Assembly: GCF_900108395.1 (NCBI RefSeq)
Contig: NZ_FNXE01000007.1
Coordinates: 23,702-87,701, forward strand
Length of the DNA stretch: 64,000 nt
DNA from: Paenimyroides marinum
GTDB lineage: Bacteria; Bacteroidota; Bacteroidia; Flavobacteriales; Flavobacteriaceae
Direction: 5' to 3'
Positions 1-8,292 of the stretch are shown here, piece after piece. The notes under the pieces were generated by a model. That model saw only the letters and a list, made by a program, of their open reading frames with translations. It ran no database searches and was not told the origin of the DNA. Both the position numbers and the translations under genes were made by a program. Numbering within the stretch: position 1 is the first letter of the stretch; the number at the start of each line of letters is the position of its first letter.

Positions 1-459
1 GATCGTGCTACCCGAATCAAAGTAAATGAATTTAATCAGGTAGAAGGTTTTACAGATATTTTCGCATTGGGCGATGTAGCGGCAATGTACGGAGAAAAAT
101 ATCAGTACGGACATCCAATGATGGCACAACCTGCTATTCAGCAAGGAGCATTGTTGGCAGAAAATTTAGAACGTTTAGAGAAAAAGCAATCGCTTAAAAA
201 ATTTGTATATAACGATAAAGGTTCCATGGCAACAATCGGTAGAAACAAAGCTGTTGTAGATTTGCCTAAACTGCATTTTAACGGAGTTTTTGCATGGTTT
301 GTATGGATGTTTGTCCACTTATTCTCATTAATCGGATTTAAAAATAAAGCATTGGTATTCTGGAGCTGGGTGTACAATTATTTTGTTTTTGATCGCGAAT
401 CGCGTGTAATCATTCGTCCGTATCGTAAAAACAGAGATATTAAAACAGATGACAATTAA
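1..459 (+). CDS. NAD(P)/FAD-dependent oxidoreductase, type II NADH dehydrogenase-like (C-terminal part)
   Basis: Only the last 152 codons are inside the window; the frame is open from base 1. The fragment has the second FAD-contacting motif of pyridine-nucleotide oxidoreductases (DIFALGDVA, about residues 19-27) and the usual AQPAIQQG stretch after it. It ends in a hydrophobic, aromatic-rich segment (WFVWMFVHLFSLIGF) and a basic tail, the layout of the membrane-binding C-terminus of NDH-2 enzymes. Family knowledge says such an enzyme passes electrons from NADH to quinone at the inner face of the cytoplasmic membrane without pumping protons. Its stop codon overlaps the stop codon of the convergent DUF3810 gene. 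Other FAD oxidoreductases share the motifs, so the NDH-2 call rests mainly on the hydrophobic tail. Confidence 0.8.
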   Translation, partial: DRATRIKVNEFNQVEGFTDIFALGDVAAMYGEKYQYGHPMMAQPAIQQGALLAENLERLEKKQSLKKFVYNDKGSMATIGRNKAVVDLPKLHFNGVFAWFVWMFVHLFSLIGFKNKALVFWSWVYNYFVFDRESRVIIRPYRKNRDIKTDDN

Positions 460-1523
460 TGGTGTGGATATTTTTTATTGTAATTAATCAACAATCCCAC
501 AAATTTATTATATGACTGAATGCCGTCTTTTTGGTTGTTAATCTTTAAAAACCGACCGTAAAGATGTTTAAAAAAATACGAAGAAATGTTTCGCTTACTT
601 TGCCAAAATAGTTCGCTTTCCAAAATATTTTGTTGAACGCCTACATTTAAACGGTTAAAAAGTAACTGATACGTTTCTTCGTTTTCATTTCGGTACTGTT
701 TCAAACAATATTTTAAAGCATATAAATTAGCGGCATATTTAAATTTTACGTTTTCGCTTTGCAGCAGTACCTGATAACCAAAGAAATTAGCTTCGGTTTC
801 ACTCGATATTCCCAATTGATGTGCCATTTCGTGGGCCACTGTTACCGGCATTCCTATTGTCGGAATTTGAATATTTACCTGATTTTCGTGTGTAAACGGA
901 TTAAAATATCCGCTAAATCCGGTATATGATTGTAAAGCCGAATAAAACGATGGCTTTACATTGTTAATTTTATTAGTTGTAAGAATCTTTTTTAAATGAT
1001 CGGGCAGTTTGGCGTAATTTAATTTTGCATTTTTATTGAACAATTCCAAATCTTTTTCAATCACCACTTTTTGAAGAGAACCTCCGGTAATTAACAAATG
1101 TTGATGGTTTACGATCATAGTCAGCTTGTTGGTCAGCGTTTTTAAATCTTCCATGTCGTAATCGCGATCTAATTCTAATTGATAGGCAATCGAGTATTTA
1201 TAGTTGTTAAAACCCCAAAACAACTGAAAAATTCCGAAAAATGATGCAATCGCAATCATTAAAAAAAAAGACAATTTCCGAAATAATCCCTTTTTAATCA
1301 GCATAACGATTTTATAAATAACAAAAACAATAATTACGGCATAAAACACGTCGCCTAAAGAAAAAGAAAACAGATTTGTTACTGTGTGCAACAATTGATC
1401 TAAAAATGTATAAAATCGCTGATTGTAATATGTTGTGAAAAATTCCGGAAAACCGGGAGCTAATAAATAAGCTATACACACAACAATAATCAATCCGATT
1501 AAAAAAAAATATTTTTTTTTCAT
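456..1523 (-). CDS. DUF3810-like membrane protein with HExxH metalloprotease motif
   Basis: 355 residues. Three N-terminal hydrophobic segments (about 5-22, 57-75 and 83-104) are followed by a soluble domain. That domain contains HEMAH at 231-235 and, seven to nine residues on, acidic residues E242 and E244 in the pattern HEMAHQ-x5-ExEAxF. This is a gluzincin-like zinc site: two histidines, a catalytic glutamate and a downstream glutamate. I recognise the family as DUF3810, common in Bacteroidota and of unknown substrate; proteolytic activity is inferred from the motif alone. The gene converges on the NADH dehydrogenase-like gene with overlapping stop codons and diverges from the [2Fe-2S] protein gene. 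No canonical promoter box was found upstream. Confidence 0.75.
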   Translation of the reverse strand: MKKKYFFLIGLIIVVCIAYLLAPGFPEFFTTYYNQRFYTFLDQLLHTVTNLFSFSLGDVFYAVIIVFVIYKIVMLIKKGLFRKLSFFLMIAIASFFGIFQLFWGFNNYKYSIAYQLELDRDYDMEDLKTLTNKLTMIVNHQHLLITGGSLQKVVIEKDLELFNKNAKLNYAKLPDHLKKILTTNKINNVKPSFYSALQSYTGFSGYFNPFTHENQVNIQIPTIGMPVTVAHEMAHQLGISSETEANFFGYQVLLQSENVKFKYAANLYALKYCLKQYRNENEETYQLLFNRLNVGVQQNILESELFWQSKRNISSYFFKHLYGRFLKINNQKDGIQSYNKFVGLLINYNKKYPHH

Positions 1524-1560
1524 TTAGGGCATTTATTTAGAATAAATAAAAATTAATAAT

Positions 1561-1568
1561 TATATTTG
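1561..1568 (+). promoter_or_regulatory. Bacteroidota -7 box TATATTTG
   Basis: Exact TAnnTTTG match 21 bases before the ATG at 1590. No TTG lies 17-23 bp upstream. It supports the downstream ATG as the true start of the [2Fe-2S] protein, because an alternative TTG start at 1566 would lie inside the promoter box. Confidence 0.65.
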
Positions 1569-1589
1569 TACTCGTTAAAGATAAGAATA

Positions 1590-1853
1590 ATGAGTAAATG
1601 TAAATCTTTTGATGAAGTAATTTATTTTTGCGATGGAAAGAAATGCTGCAGATACAATGAAGAAGCAAAATCATGTTTAAAAGAATTACTAAATGACACA
1701 GGTTTAAACAAAAATGTTTTGTTAGAAAAAATGAAATGCCAGGGAATGTGTAAAAGCGCACCGGTTTTTTACATTAATTCAGAAAAAAAATATAAGAAAG
1801 AAGTTACCAAGAAAAAAGCAAAAAAATTATTTGATAAATATATAGTTGCTTAA
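1590..1853 (+). CDS. Small thioredoxin-like [2Fe-2S] ferredoxin domain protein
   Basis: 87 residues from the ATG. Cysteines are at 4, 14, 19, 20, 29, 50 and 54. The arrangement C14-x4-C19 and C50-QGM-C54 followed by KSAPV matches the thioredoxin-like [2Fe-2S] fold, as in the small subunit of complex I or stand-alone shethna-type ferredoxins. In these, a first pair of cysteines and a later C-x3-C pair hold the cluster. The rest is rich in lysine and ends in a basic helix. A likely role is electron transfer or iron-sulfur handling; no partner is encoded next to it. It has its own promoter box and a strong hairpin terminator, so it is probably monocistronic. Confidence 0.72.
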   Translation: MSKCKSFDEVIYFCDGKKCCRYNEEAKSCLKELLNDTGLNKNVLLEKMKCQGMCKSAPVFYINSEKKYKKEVTKKKAKKLFDKYIVA

Positions 1854-1885
1854 CTTAAAATTAATTATTGTTTTATTTTGTATGT

Positions 1886-1919
1886 AGCCATTTTAAACTT
1901 GTTTTAAAGTGGCTTTTTT
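1886..1919 (+). terminator. Rho-independent terminator after the [2Fe-2S] protein gene
   Basis: AGCCATTTTAAA (1886-1897) pairs with TTTAAAGTGGCT (1903-1914), with one G-T pair, around a 5-base loop. A run of T follows. Confidence 0.85.
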
Positions 1920-1932
1920 GTTTGATAATAAC

Positions 1933-1940
1933 TAACTTTG
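1933..1940 (+). promoter_or_regulatory. Bacteroidota -7 box TAACTTTG for pepD
   Basis: Exact TAnnTTTG match 17 bases before the pepD ATG and just after the upstream terminator. No TTG at the usual 17-23 bp spacing was found. Confidence 0.6.
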
Positions 1941-1957
1941 ATTAAAATTTAAAAGAT

Positions 1958-3421
1958 ATGAGTCAAGATATTCGCAATTTAGAGCCACTGCCACTGTGGA
2001 ATCACTTTGCAGATTTAAACGCAGTTCCGCGTCCGTCTAAAAAAGAAGAACGTGTCATTGCCTTTATGAAACAATTTGGAGAAAATTTAGGATTACAGAC
2101 CTTGGTAGATGAAGTAGGTAACGTGATCATTAAAAAACCGGCTACTCTGGGTATGGAAAACCGTAAACCAATCGTTTTGCAATCGCATTTGGATATGGTT
2201 CACCAAAAAAACAACGATACCGTTTTTGATTTCGACACCCAAGGAATCGAAATGTATGTAGATGGAGATTGGGTACGTGCTAACGGAACCACATTAGGTG
2301 CCGATAACGGAATTGGTGTTGCAACCATTATGGCAATTTTGGCATCGAATGAAATTCAACACCCTGCCATTGAAGCATTGTTTACCATTGATGAAGAAAC
2401 CGGAATGACGGGTGCTATGGGCTTAAAAGGCGGATTGTTAGAAGGTGAAATCCTATTGAATTTAGACACTGAGGAAGATGATGAAATTGATATAGGTTGT
2501 GCCGGAGGGGTAGATGTTACCGCTCATGCTGAATACGATGAAGAAGACACGCCTGATGGATCTGTTGCTTACAACATAACCGTAAAAGGGTTAAAAGGCG
2601 GGCATTCAGGAATGGATATCCACAAAGGTTTGGGCAATGCCAACAAAATTATGAATCGCTTGTTATTTAATGGTTTTGACAGTTTTGGCTTACAAATTTC
2701 AACTATTAACGGCGGAAGTTTACGCAATGCCATTCCACGCGAAAGTGTAGCAGAAGTAATCATTGCCAAAGTGTATGACGAAGCTTTTGTATTTGATATG
2801 CAGCAGATTGTCAATGAAATAAAAACCGAATTGGCAACAATGGAACCTAATCTGGAAATTATTTTTGAGAAAAAAGACAGTTTACCAGCAAAAGTAATGC
2901 CTCCGGTGGCACAGTATTATTTGGTTCGGGCTTTATATACAGCACATAACGGTGTATATAGAATGAGTGCTGATTTTGAAGATTTGGTAGAAACATCTAA
3001 TAATATCGCAAAAGTAACGGTAGGAAACGGCAAATTGCAAGTACAATGTTTAACAAGATCATCAGTAGAATCATCAAAATTTGATTTAGCGAATGCCTTG
3101 CGTTCTGCTTTTGAATTAATGGGTTGCGAAGTAGAATTCTCAGGTTCTTATCCGGGATGGACACCAAATCCTAACTCCTCAATTCTTAAAGTTTTAGATG
3201 AATTATATGAAAAACAAAACGGAAAAAAAGCAAATGTCGTTGCTTGTCACGCCGGATTAGAATGCGGAATTTTAGGAACTAATTATCCTGATATGGAAAT
3301 GATTTCGTTTGGACCAACCATTCGCGGAGCGCATTCACCAGAAGAACGGGTTTCTATTTCATCAGTTCAAAAATACTGGAATTTTGTGTTGGAAATTCTT
3401 AAAAATATTCCGGTTAAATAA
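1958..3421 (+). CDS. pepD: Aminoacyl-histidine dipeptidase (M20C family)
   Basis: 487 residues, normal length for cytosolic beta-alanyl-histidine dipeptidase (PepD, peptidase family M20C). It shows the first zinc-site motif SHLDMVHQ (H77, D79), the GTTLGADNGIG metal-bridging aspartate segment near 110-122, the FTIDEETGMTGA catalytic glutamate segment near 145, the HSGMDIH lid-domain motif and the GLECGIL segment near the end. It hydrolyses Xaa-His dipeptides such as carnosine and other small peptides, using two zinc ions. It is transcribed from its own box at 1933 and followed by a strong bidirectional hairpin. No feature departs from the family. Confidence 0.95.
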   Translation: MSQDIRNLEPLPLWNHFADLNAVPRPSKKEERVIAFMKQFGENLGLQTLVDEVGNVIIKKPATLGMENRKPIVLQSHLDMVHQKNNDTVFDFDTQGIEMYVDGDWVRANGTTLGADNGIGVATIMAILASNEIQHPAIEALFTIDEETGMTGAMGLKGGLLEGEILLNLDTEEDDEIDIGCAGGVDVTAHAEYDEEDTPDGSVAYNITVKGLKGGHSGMDIHKGLGNANKIMNRLLFNGFDSFGLQISTINGGSLRNAIPRESVAEVIIAKVYDEAFVFDMQQIVNEIKTELATMEPNLEIIFEKKDSLPAKVMPPVAQYYLVRALYTAHNGVYRMSADFEDLVETSNNIAKVTVGNGKLQVQCLTRSSVESSKFDLANALRSAFELMGCEVEFSGSYPGWTPNPNSSILKVLDELYEKQNGKKANVVACHAGLECGILGTNYPDMEMISFGPTIRGAHSPEERVSISSVQKYWNFVLEILKNIPVK

Positions 3422-3437
3422 TAAAGTACTTTAATTA

Positions 3438-3474
3438 AACATCCCCAAAAACACCCATATTTGGGGATGTTTTA
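3438..3474. terminator. Bidirectional terminator between pepD and the lipoprotein gene
   Basis: AACATCCCCAAA (3438-3449) pairs perfectly with TTTGGGGATGTT (3460-3471), with T-rich flanks on both strands. It serves two convergent genes. Confidence 0.88.
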
Positions 3475-3487
3475 TATATTGAAAATT

Positions 3488-4507
3488 TTATATATTAAAC
3501 TCAATTAAAACGTATGAAGTTTTTGAGTCATTTGTTTGGGTAGTGTGATAAACTTCGGCGATAACGGCATTGTTTGAAATCCAATAGACAGATTCTTTTT
3601 TTACTTTAAAATTGGTAAAGTTTACTAGGAATTGCTCTGTAAAATCAAAATCGTTATTTAAGCTTTGTACGATAAATAAGCTTCCCACATCATTATCGTT
3701 ATAGAGTTGGACAAAATGCCGATTGTTTTTGTTGTAAACAGGCAAACTTTTTGTGTATAACGGAATAATGTTTGATCGACGCTTGCTATAATATGCATAA
3801 TACGTATCTCCTTCTTCTTGTACTTCAAAAACGTATCGTTGTAAAGCGGCGCTGAATCCTTTTAATAGATTAAATGCCGTACCTTCTTCAGTATCATTTT
3901 GCTGTGGAATTTCTATTTGTTCCCCACTGTTTGTTTGAAAAGAATACGTTTTGGTTTCATTATTAAAAGAGATATCATTGGCATGTGTTATAAAATTTGA
4001 TACCAATTTGTTCTTTTGTTTTTTGTAGAAATCGTATGATACCAATTTGATTGTTCCGTATTTTGAAAAAGATTTGTCTTGATCGTTATAAACACCTTTT
4101 AAATTACTATATCTGATTTCATCTAAATTTACAAGATCTAACGAGTAAGGATCTTTCTTCTCGAAAAACTCTTTTTTAACATACCCCTGATAGCTTACCG
4201 GATTATTTCCGTATTGAAAGTAGTTTACTTCGTAAAAATCATCATCTTCAGCAACTACAAACAACCTTTGATCAGGAGATTTTTCTATGCGTTTAATCTG
4301 GCTGTTTACCGTGTCTTTAGAAGCAAACATAACAACCGTTTGGTTTGTAGCAAACAGCAATTCTTTTTCTAAAGAATCAAGCTCAAAAGGAATTTTTTTA
4401 AAAGGAGTCAGGGTTTCGATGGTATTTTGTGGCGTTTGCTCTTTCTTACAAGCAATGAAACTGCCTAAAACCGAACATAATAATAAAAGAAATCCTACTT
4501 TTTTCAT
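3488..4507 (-). CDS. Predicted lipoprotein of unknown function
   Basis: 339 residues from the ATG at 4507; a longer reading from 4534 would put nine extra residues before a clear signal peptide. The N-terminus MKKVGFLLLLCSVLGSFIAC has a basic start, a hydrophobic core and a lipobox ending at C20, followed by KKEQ. The mature part is hydrophilic and rich in aromatic and charged residues. It has several short beta-like stretches and a WISN-type segment near the end; no domain is recognised. It lies just downstream of purL but is separated by a hairpin, so co-transcription would need read-through. Confidence 0.75.
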   Translation of the reverse strand: MKKVGFLLLLCSVLGSFIACKKEQTPQNTIETLTPFKKIPFELDSLEKELLFATNQTVVMFASKDTVNSQIKRIEKSPDQRLFVVAEDDDFYEVNYFQYGNNPVSYQGYVKKEFFEKKDPYSLDLVNLDEIRYSNLKGVYNDQDKSFSKYGTIKLVSYDFYKKQKNKLVSNFITHANDISFNNETKTYSFQTNSGEQIEIPQQNDTEEGTAFNLLKGFSAALQRYVFEVQEEGDTYYAYYSKRRSNIIPLYTKSLPVYNKNNRHFVQLYNDNDVGSLFIVQSLNNDFDFTEQFLVNFTNFKVKKESVYWISNNAVIAEVYHTTQTNDSKTSYVLIEFNI

Positions 4508-4529
4508 AACATAGTTTTTAAAAGTTAAA

Positions 4530-4547
4530 AGCACCCGTTAAGGTGCT
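4530..4547 (-). terminator. Terminator downstream of purL
   Basis: On the minus strand AGCACC-TTAACG-GGTGCT forms a 6-bp hairpin followed by TTTAACTTTT. The stem is short but GC-rich. Confidence 0.7.
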
Positions 4548-4552
4548 TCTAC

Positions 4553-7500
4553 TTATTTTTTATTTTCTTCGCACCATTTACGGGCATTTACAAAAGCTTC
4601 CACCCACGGAGAAACTTCGTCTTTTCTTCCTGCTGGGTAATTTGCCCAGTTCCAAGGGAAAACAGAACGTTCTATGTGTGGCATCGTAACCAAATGTCTT
4701 CCTGTTTTATCGCACATCATTGCGGTGTTGTAAGCGGAGCCATTTGGATTGGCAGGATATGCACTGTAAGCATATTTAGCCACAATATTGTATTGATCTT
4801 CGTTGTTTGGCAATACAAATTTTCCTTCTCCGTGCGAAATCCAAACACCTAACGTACTTCCGGCTAAAGAAGACAACATAACAGAGCTATTAGGCTGTAC
4901 TTTTACCGAAATAAAGTTTGATTCGTGTTTTTGTGAAGTATTGTATGTCATTTTTCCATGAACTTCGTGTTCCGGATTGATCAATTCCAATTCCATAAAT
5001 AACTGACAGCCGTTACAAATTCCTACAGATAAAGTATCAGGACGTGCAAAGAAGTTTTTCAATGCGGTATTGGCTTTTTCATTGTACATAAATGCACCCG
5101 CCCAACCTTTGGCAGAACCTAAAACGTCAGAATTTGAAAATCCGCCCACAGCACCAATAAACTGGATATCTTCTAAGGTTTCACGACCCGAAATTAAATC
5201 GGTCATGTGAACATCTTTTACGTCAAAACCAGCCAAGAACATGGCGTTTGCCATTTCGCGTTCAGAATTTGAACCTTTTTCACGGATAATTGCTGCTTTA
5301 GGTTTTGGTTTTGAACTATCAATTGTAGGTTTGCTTCCGTTGAAATGGAACGGAAAACTAAACTGCAAAGGTTGTTTTTTGTAGTTCATTAAACGCTCGC
5401 GCGCCATTCCGTTTTTAGACTGTTTTTTGTCTAAATAATACGAAGTTATAAACCAGGTGTCGCGCAATTCGTTAATGTTGAAATTGTATAAATCGCCATT
5501 AAAGAACAATTTTAATTCGTGTCCTTCAGATGGAACGCCAATTTTTACGAATTCAACTCCGTTTGCAGATAGTTTATTTTCAAAAGTACTATCGTTTTGT
5601 GCTTGTAAAACCACTGCGATGTTTTCGTTGAACAATGCTTTAATGATGTCCGGTTCGTTTAATCCTGTTAAATCAATATCTGCATCTAAATTATAACCTG
5701 CAAAACACATTTCAAGCAATGTCGTAATCAATCCACCAGAACCCACATCGTGTCCGGCTGCAATTTGATGATCATTTATTAATTCCTGAATGGTATTGAA
5801 CGCCTTTTTGAAATAAGCGGCATCAGTTATGGTAGGAACTTCGTTTCCAACTTTATTTAAAATCTGTGCAAAAGACGAACCACCAAGTTTAAGTTTGTCT
5901 TTAGATAAATTGATGTAATAAATTGATCCTGCGCTTTTTGATAAAACTGGTTCAACGACTTTGGTAATATCTGTACAGTTACCGGCAGCAGAAATAATTA
6001 CCGTTCCCGGAGCAATCACATCGCCTTCAGGATATTTTTGTTTCATTGATAAGGAATCTTTTCCTGTAGGAATATTAATTCCTAATTCAATCGCAAAATC
6101 AGAACATCCTTTAACAGCTTGATACAAACGGGCATCTTCTCCTTTGTTGTTACAAGCCCACATCCAGTTGGCAGATAATGATACACCGCTTAAACCGTTT
6201 TTCAATGGAGCAAAAATAATATTAGATAAGGCTTCACCAATAGCATTTCGACTTCCTGCAACCGGATCAACCAAAGCAGTTACAGGCGAATGCCCTACGG
6301 TGGTTGCAATACCCTCTTTTCCTTTGTAATCTAACGCCATTACCCCCACGTTGTTTAAAGGTAACTGTAACGGTCCCACACATTGTTGTTTAGCCACACG
6401 ACCACCCACACAACGATCTACTTTATTGGTTAACCAGTCTTTACAGGCAACAGCTTCTAACTGCAATACCTGATTTAAATAGTTGTAAACTTCTTCTTTT
6501 TCGTATGTTAGTTCAGCATAATTGTATGTTACGGTTTTATCGTTCATTATGGTTTTAGGCGATGAACCAAACATATCTTCTAAAGCAAAATCCATAGGTT
6601 TTTCGCCAGTTGTAGAAGATTCAAAAGTGAAACGGTTATTGCTTTTCACTTCGCCCACGTTGTACATAGGTGAACGTTCACGATCGGCAACTCGCTGTAA
6701 TGTTTCCAGATCATTTTTACCGATAACCAACCCCATACGTTCTTGTGATTCGTTACCGATAATTTCTTTGGCAGACAACGTAGGATCGCCCACAGGCAAT
6801 TTGTCTAAATCAATCAAACCACCCGTATTTTCGACCAATTCAGATAAGCAGTTCAAGTGTCCTCCGGCACCGTGATCGTGGATAGAAACAATAGGATTGT
6901 GGTCTGATTCTACCATTCCGCGTACCGCATTTGCTGCACGTTTTTGCATTTCAGGGTTAGAACGTTGAATGGCGTTTAATTCGATACCTGAACCAAAAGC
7001 ACCTGTATCAGCAGAAGAAACTGCCGCACCACCCATACCGATACGGTAGTTTTCACCACCTAAGATCACTATTTGGTCGCCCTCTTTAGGATCTTGTTTT
7101 TTAGCTTGATCTAATTTTCCGTATCCAATACCACCGGCCTGCATAATTACCTTATCGTAACCAATTTTGCGATCGTTTTCTTCGTGTTCAAACGTTAAAA
7201 CCGATCCGGTAATTAAAGGTTGTCCAAATTTATTTCCAAAATCAGAAGCTCCGTTTGAGGCTTTAATTAAGATATCCATTGGCGTTTGATACAACCAGTT
7301 GCGTTCTTTCATTCCGTTCTCCCAATCACGGTCGTCAACCAATCGAGAGTAAGAAGTCATATAAATTGCAGTTCCCGCCAATGGCAATGAACCTTGACCA
7401 CCTGCTAAACGGTCACGGATTTCTCCGCCTGAACCGGTTGCAGCACCACTGAAAGGTTCTACCGTGGTAGGAAAGTTGTGCGTTTCTGCTTTTAACGAAA

Positions 7501-8224
7501 TAACCGAATCAAATTCTTTTTCAGAATAAAAATCAGGTTTATCGGCAGCATTTGGTGCAAACTGTGTAACACGCGGACCTTTTACAAAAGCTACATTGTC
7601 TTTATAGGCTGAAACAATATCGTTTGGATTTGTTTCAGATGTTTTCTTGATTAATTTAAATAACGATGTAGGTTGTTCTTCGCCATCGATTACAAAAGTT
7701 CCGTTGAAAATTTTGTGACGGCAGTGTTCTGAATTTACTTGCGAAAAACCAAATACTTCAGAATCGGTCAATTTTCTGCCTATTTTTTCAGAAACGTTGT
7801 TTAAATAGGCAACTTCTTCATCACTTAACGATAAACCTTCCTGTTGATTGTAAACAGCAATGTCGTCAATCTCTAAAACAGGTTGTGGTTCAATGTCAAT
7901 GGTAAACATTTCTTGCGTTAACGCAGCGAATTTCTGAGAAATCATGGGGTCGAAATCTGTAAAATTTTCGTCAACTTTCTGGAATTCTTCAATACGAATG
8001 ATCCCGTTGATTCCCATGTTTTGTGTTATTTCTACGGCATTGGTACTCCACGGAGTAATCATTGCGGCACGTGGACCAACAAAATCTTGATTGATTGAAG
8101 GTGTTTCTATTTGTGTTGCATTGCCAAAAAGCCATTTTAGCTTTGCTACATCTTCAGTATTTAAAGGAATTGATGTTTGTACAGCGTAAACCGTACCAGA
8201 CGCGTTTTCAAAAAATTGAATCAT
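4553..8224 (-). CDS. purL: Phosphoribosylformylglycinamidine synthase, large fused form
   Basis: 1223 residues, the single-chain FGAM synthase in which the PurS-like, PurL and glutaminase (PurQ) parts are fused. It catalyses ATP- and glutamine-dependent conversion of FGAR to FGAM, step four of purine synthesis. The first ATP-grasp-like/AIRS module carries SEHCRHKIFNG and AETHNFPTTVEPFSGAATGSGG; the second begins around residue 600. The C-terminal class I glutaminase domain has GICNGCQLF with nucleophile C1070 and the PHIERS motif with H1183 and E1185. The ATG at 8224 follows an excellent promoter by 36 bases. No PurR-type site or riboswitch is evident in the short leader. Confidence 0.97.
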   Translation of the reverse strand: MIQFFENASGTVYAVQTSIPLNTEDVAKLKWLFGNATQIETPSINQDFVGPRAAMITPWSTNAVEITQNMGINGIIRIEEFQKVDENFTDFDPMISQKFAALTQEMFTIDIEPQPVLEIDDIAVYNQQEGLSLSDEEVAYLNNVSEKIGRKLTDSEVFGFSQVNSEHCRHKIFNGTFVIDGEEQPTSLFKLIKKTSETNPNDIVSAYKDNVAFVKGPRVTQFAPNAADKPDFYSEKEFDSVISLKAETHNFPTTVEPFSGAATGSGGEIRDRLAGGQGSLPLAGTAIYMTSYSRLVDDRDWENGMKERNWLYQTPMDILIKASNGASDFGNKFGQPLITGSVLTFEHEENDRKIGYDKVIMQAGGIGYGKLDQAKKQDPKEGDQIVILGGENYRIGMGGAAVSSADTGAFGSGIELNAIQRSNPEMQKRAANAVRGMVESDHNPIVSIHDHGAGGHLNCLSELVENTGGLIDLDKLPVGDPTLSAKEIIGNESQERMGLVIGKNDLETLQRVADRERSPMYNVGEVKSNNRFTFESSTTGEKPMDFALEDMFGSSPKTIMNDKTVTYNYAELTYEKEEVYNYLNQVLQLEAVACKDWLTNKVDRCVGGRVAKQQCVGPLQLPLNNVGVMALDYKGKEGIATTVGHSPVTALVDPVAGSRNAIGEALSNIIFAPLKNGLSGVSLSANWMWACNNKGEDARLYQAVKGCSDFAIELGINIPTGKDSLSMKQKYPEGDVIAPGTVIISAAGNCTDITKVVEPVLSKSAGSIYYINLSKDKLKLGGSSFAQILNKVGNEVPTITDAAYFKKAFNTIQELINDHQIAAGHDVGSGGLITTLLEMCFAGYNLDADIDLTGLNEPDIIKALFNENIAVVLQAQNDSTFENKLSANGVEFVKIGVPSEGHELKLFFNGDLYNFNINELRDTWFITSYYLDKKQSKNGMARERLMNYKKQPLQFSFPFHFNGSKPTIDSSKPKPKAAIIREKGSNSEREMANAMFLAGFDVKDVHMTDLISGRETLEDIQFIGAVGGFSNSDVLGSAKGWAGAFMYNEKANTALKNFFARPDTLSVGICNGCQLFMELELINPEHEVHGKMTYNTSQKHESNFISVKVQPNSSVMLSSLAGSTLGVWISHGEGKFVLPNNEDQYNIVAKYAYSAYPANPNGSAYNTAMMCDKTGRHLVTMPHIERSVFPWNWANYPAGRKDEVSPWVEAFVNARKWCEENKK

Positions 8225-8259
8225 CGTTAAATGTTTGTTGTGTTGTTTGAAATAAAGAA

Positions 8260-8290
8260 CAAATTTACTACTAAAAATTTATATTGGCAA
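8260..8290 (-). promoter_or_regulatory. purL promoter: TTG-N20-TAAATTTG
   Basis: On the minus strand a -33 TTG (8290-8288) is followed after 20 bp by the -7 box TAAATTTG (8267-8260), which matches the Bacteroidota housekeeping promoter. The -33 element lies 3 bases past the 3' end of the upstream lipoprotein gene. Confidence 0.75.
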
Positions 8291-8292
8291 TA

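Noticed and set aside
1537..1761. A 74-codon minus-strand frame over the [2Fe-2S] gene
   Set aside because: It is antisense to the cysteine-patterned [2Fe-2S] gene, and its apparent hydrophobicity mirrors lysine codons.
8225..8292. A purine riboswitch before purL
   Set aside because: The leader after the predicted start site is only about 30 bases, too short for the aptamer.
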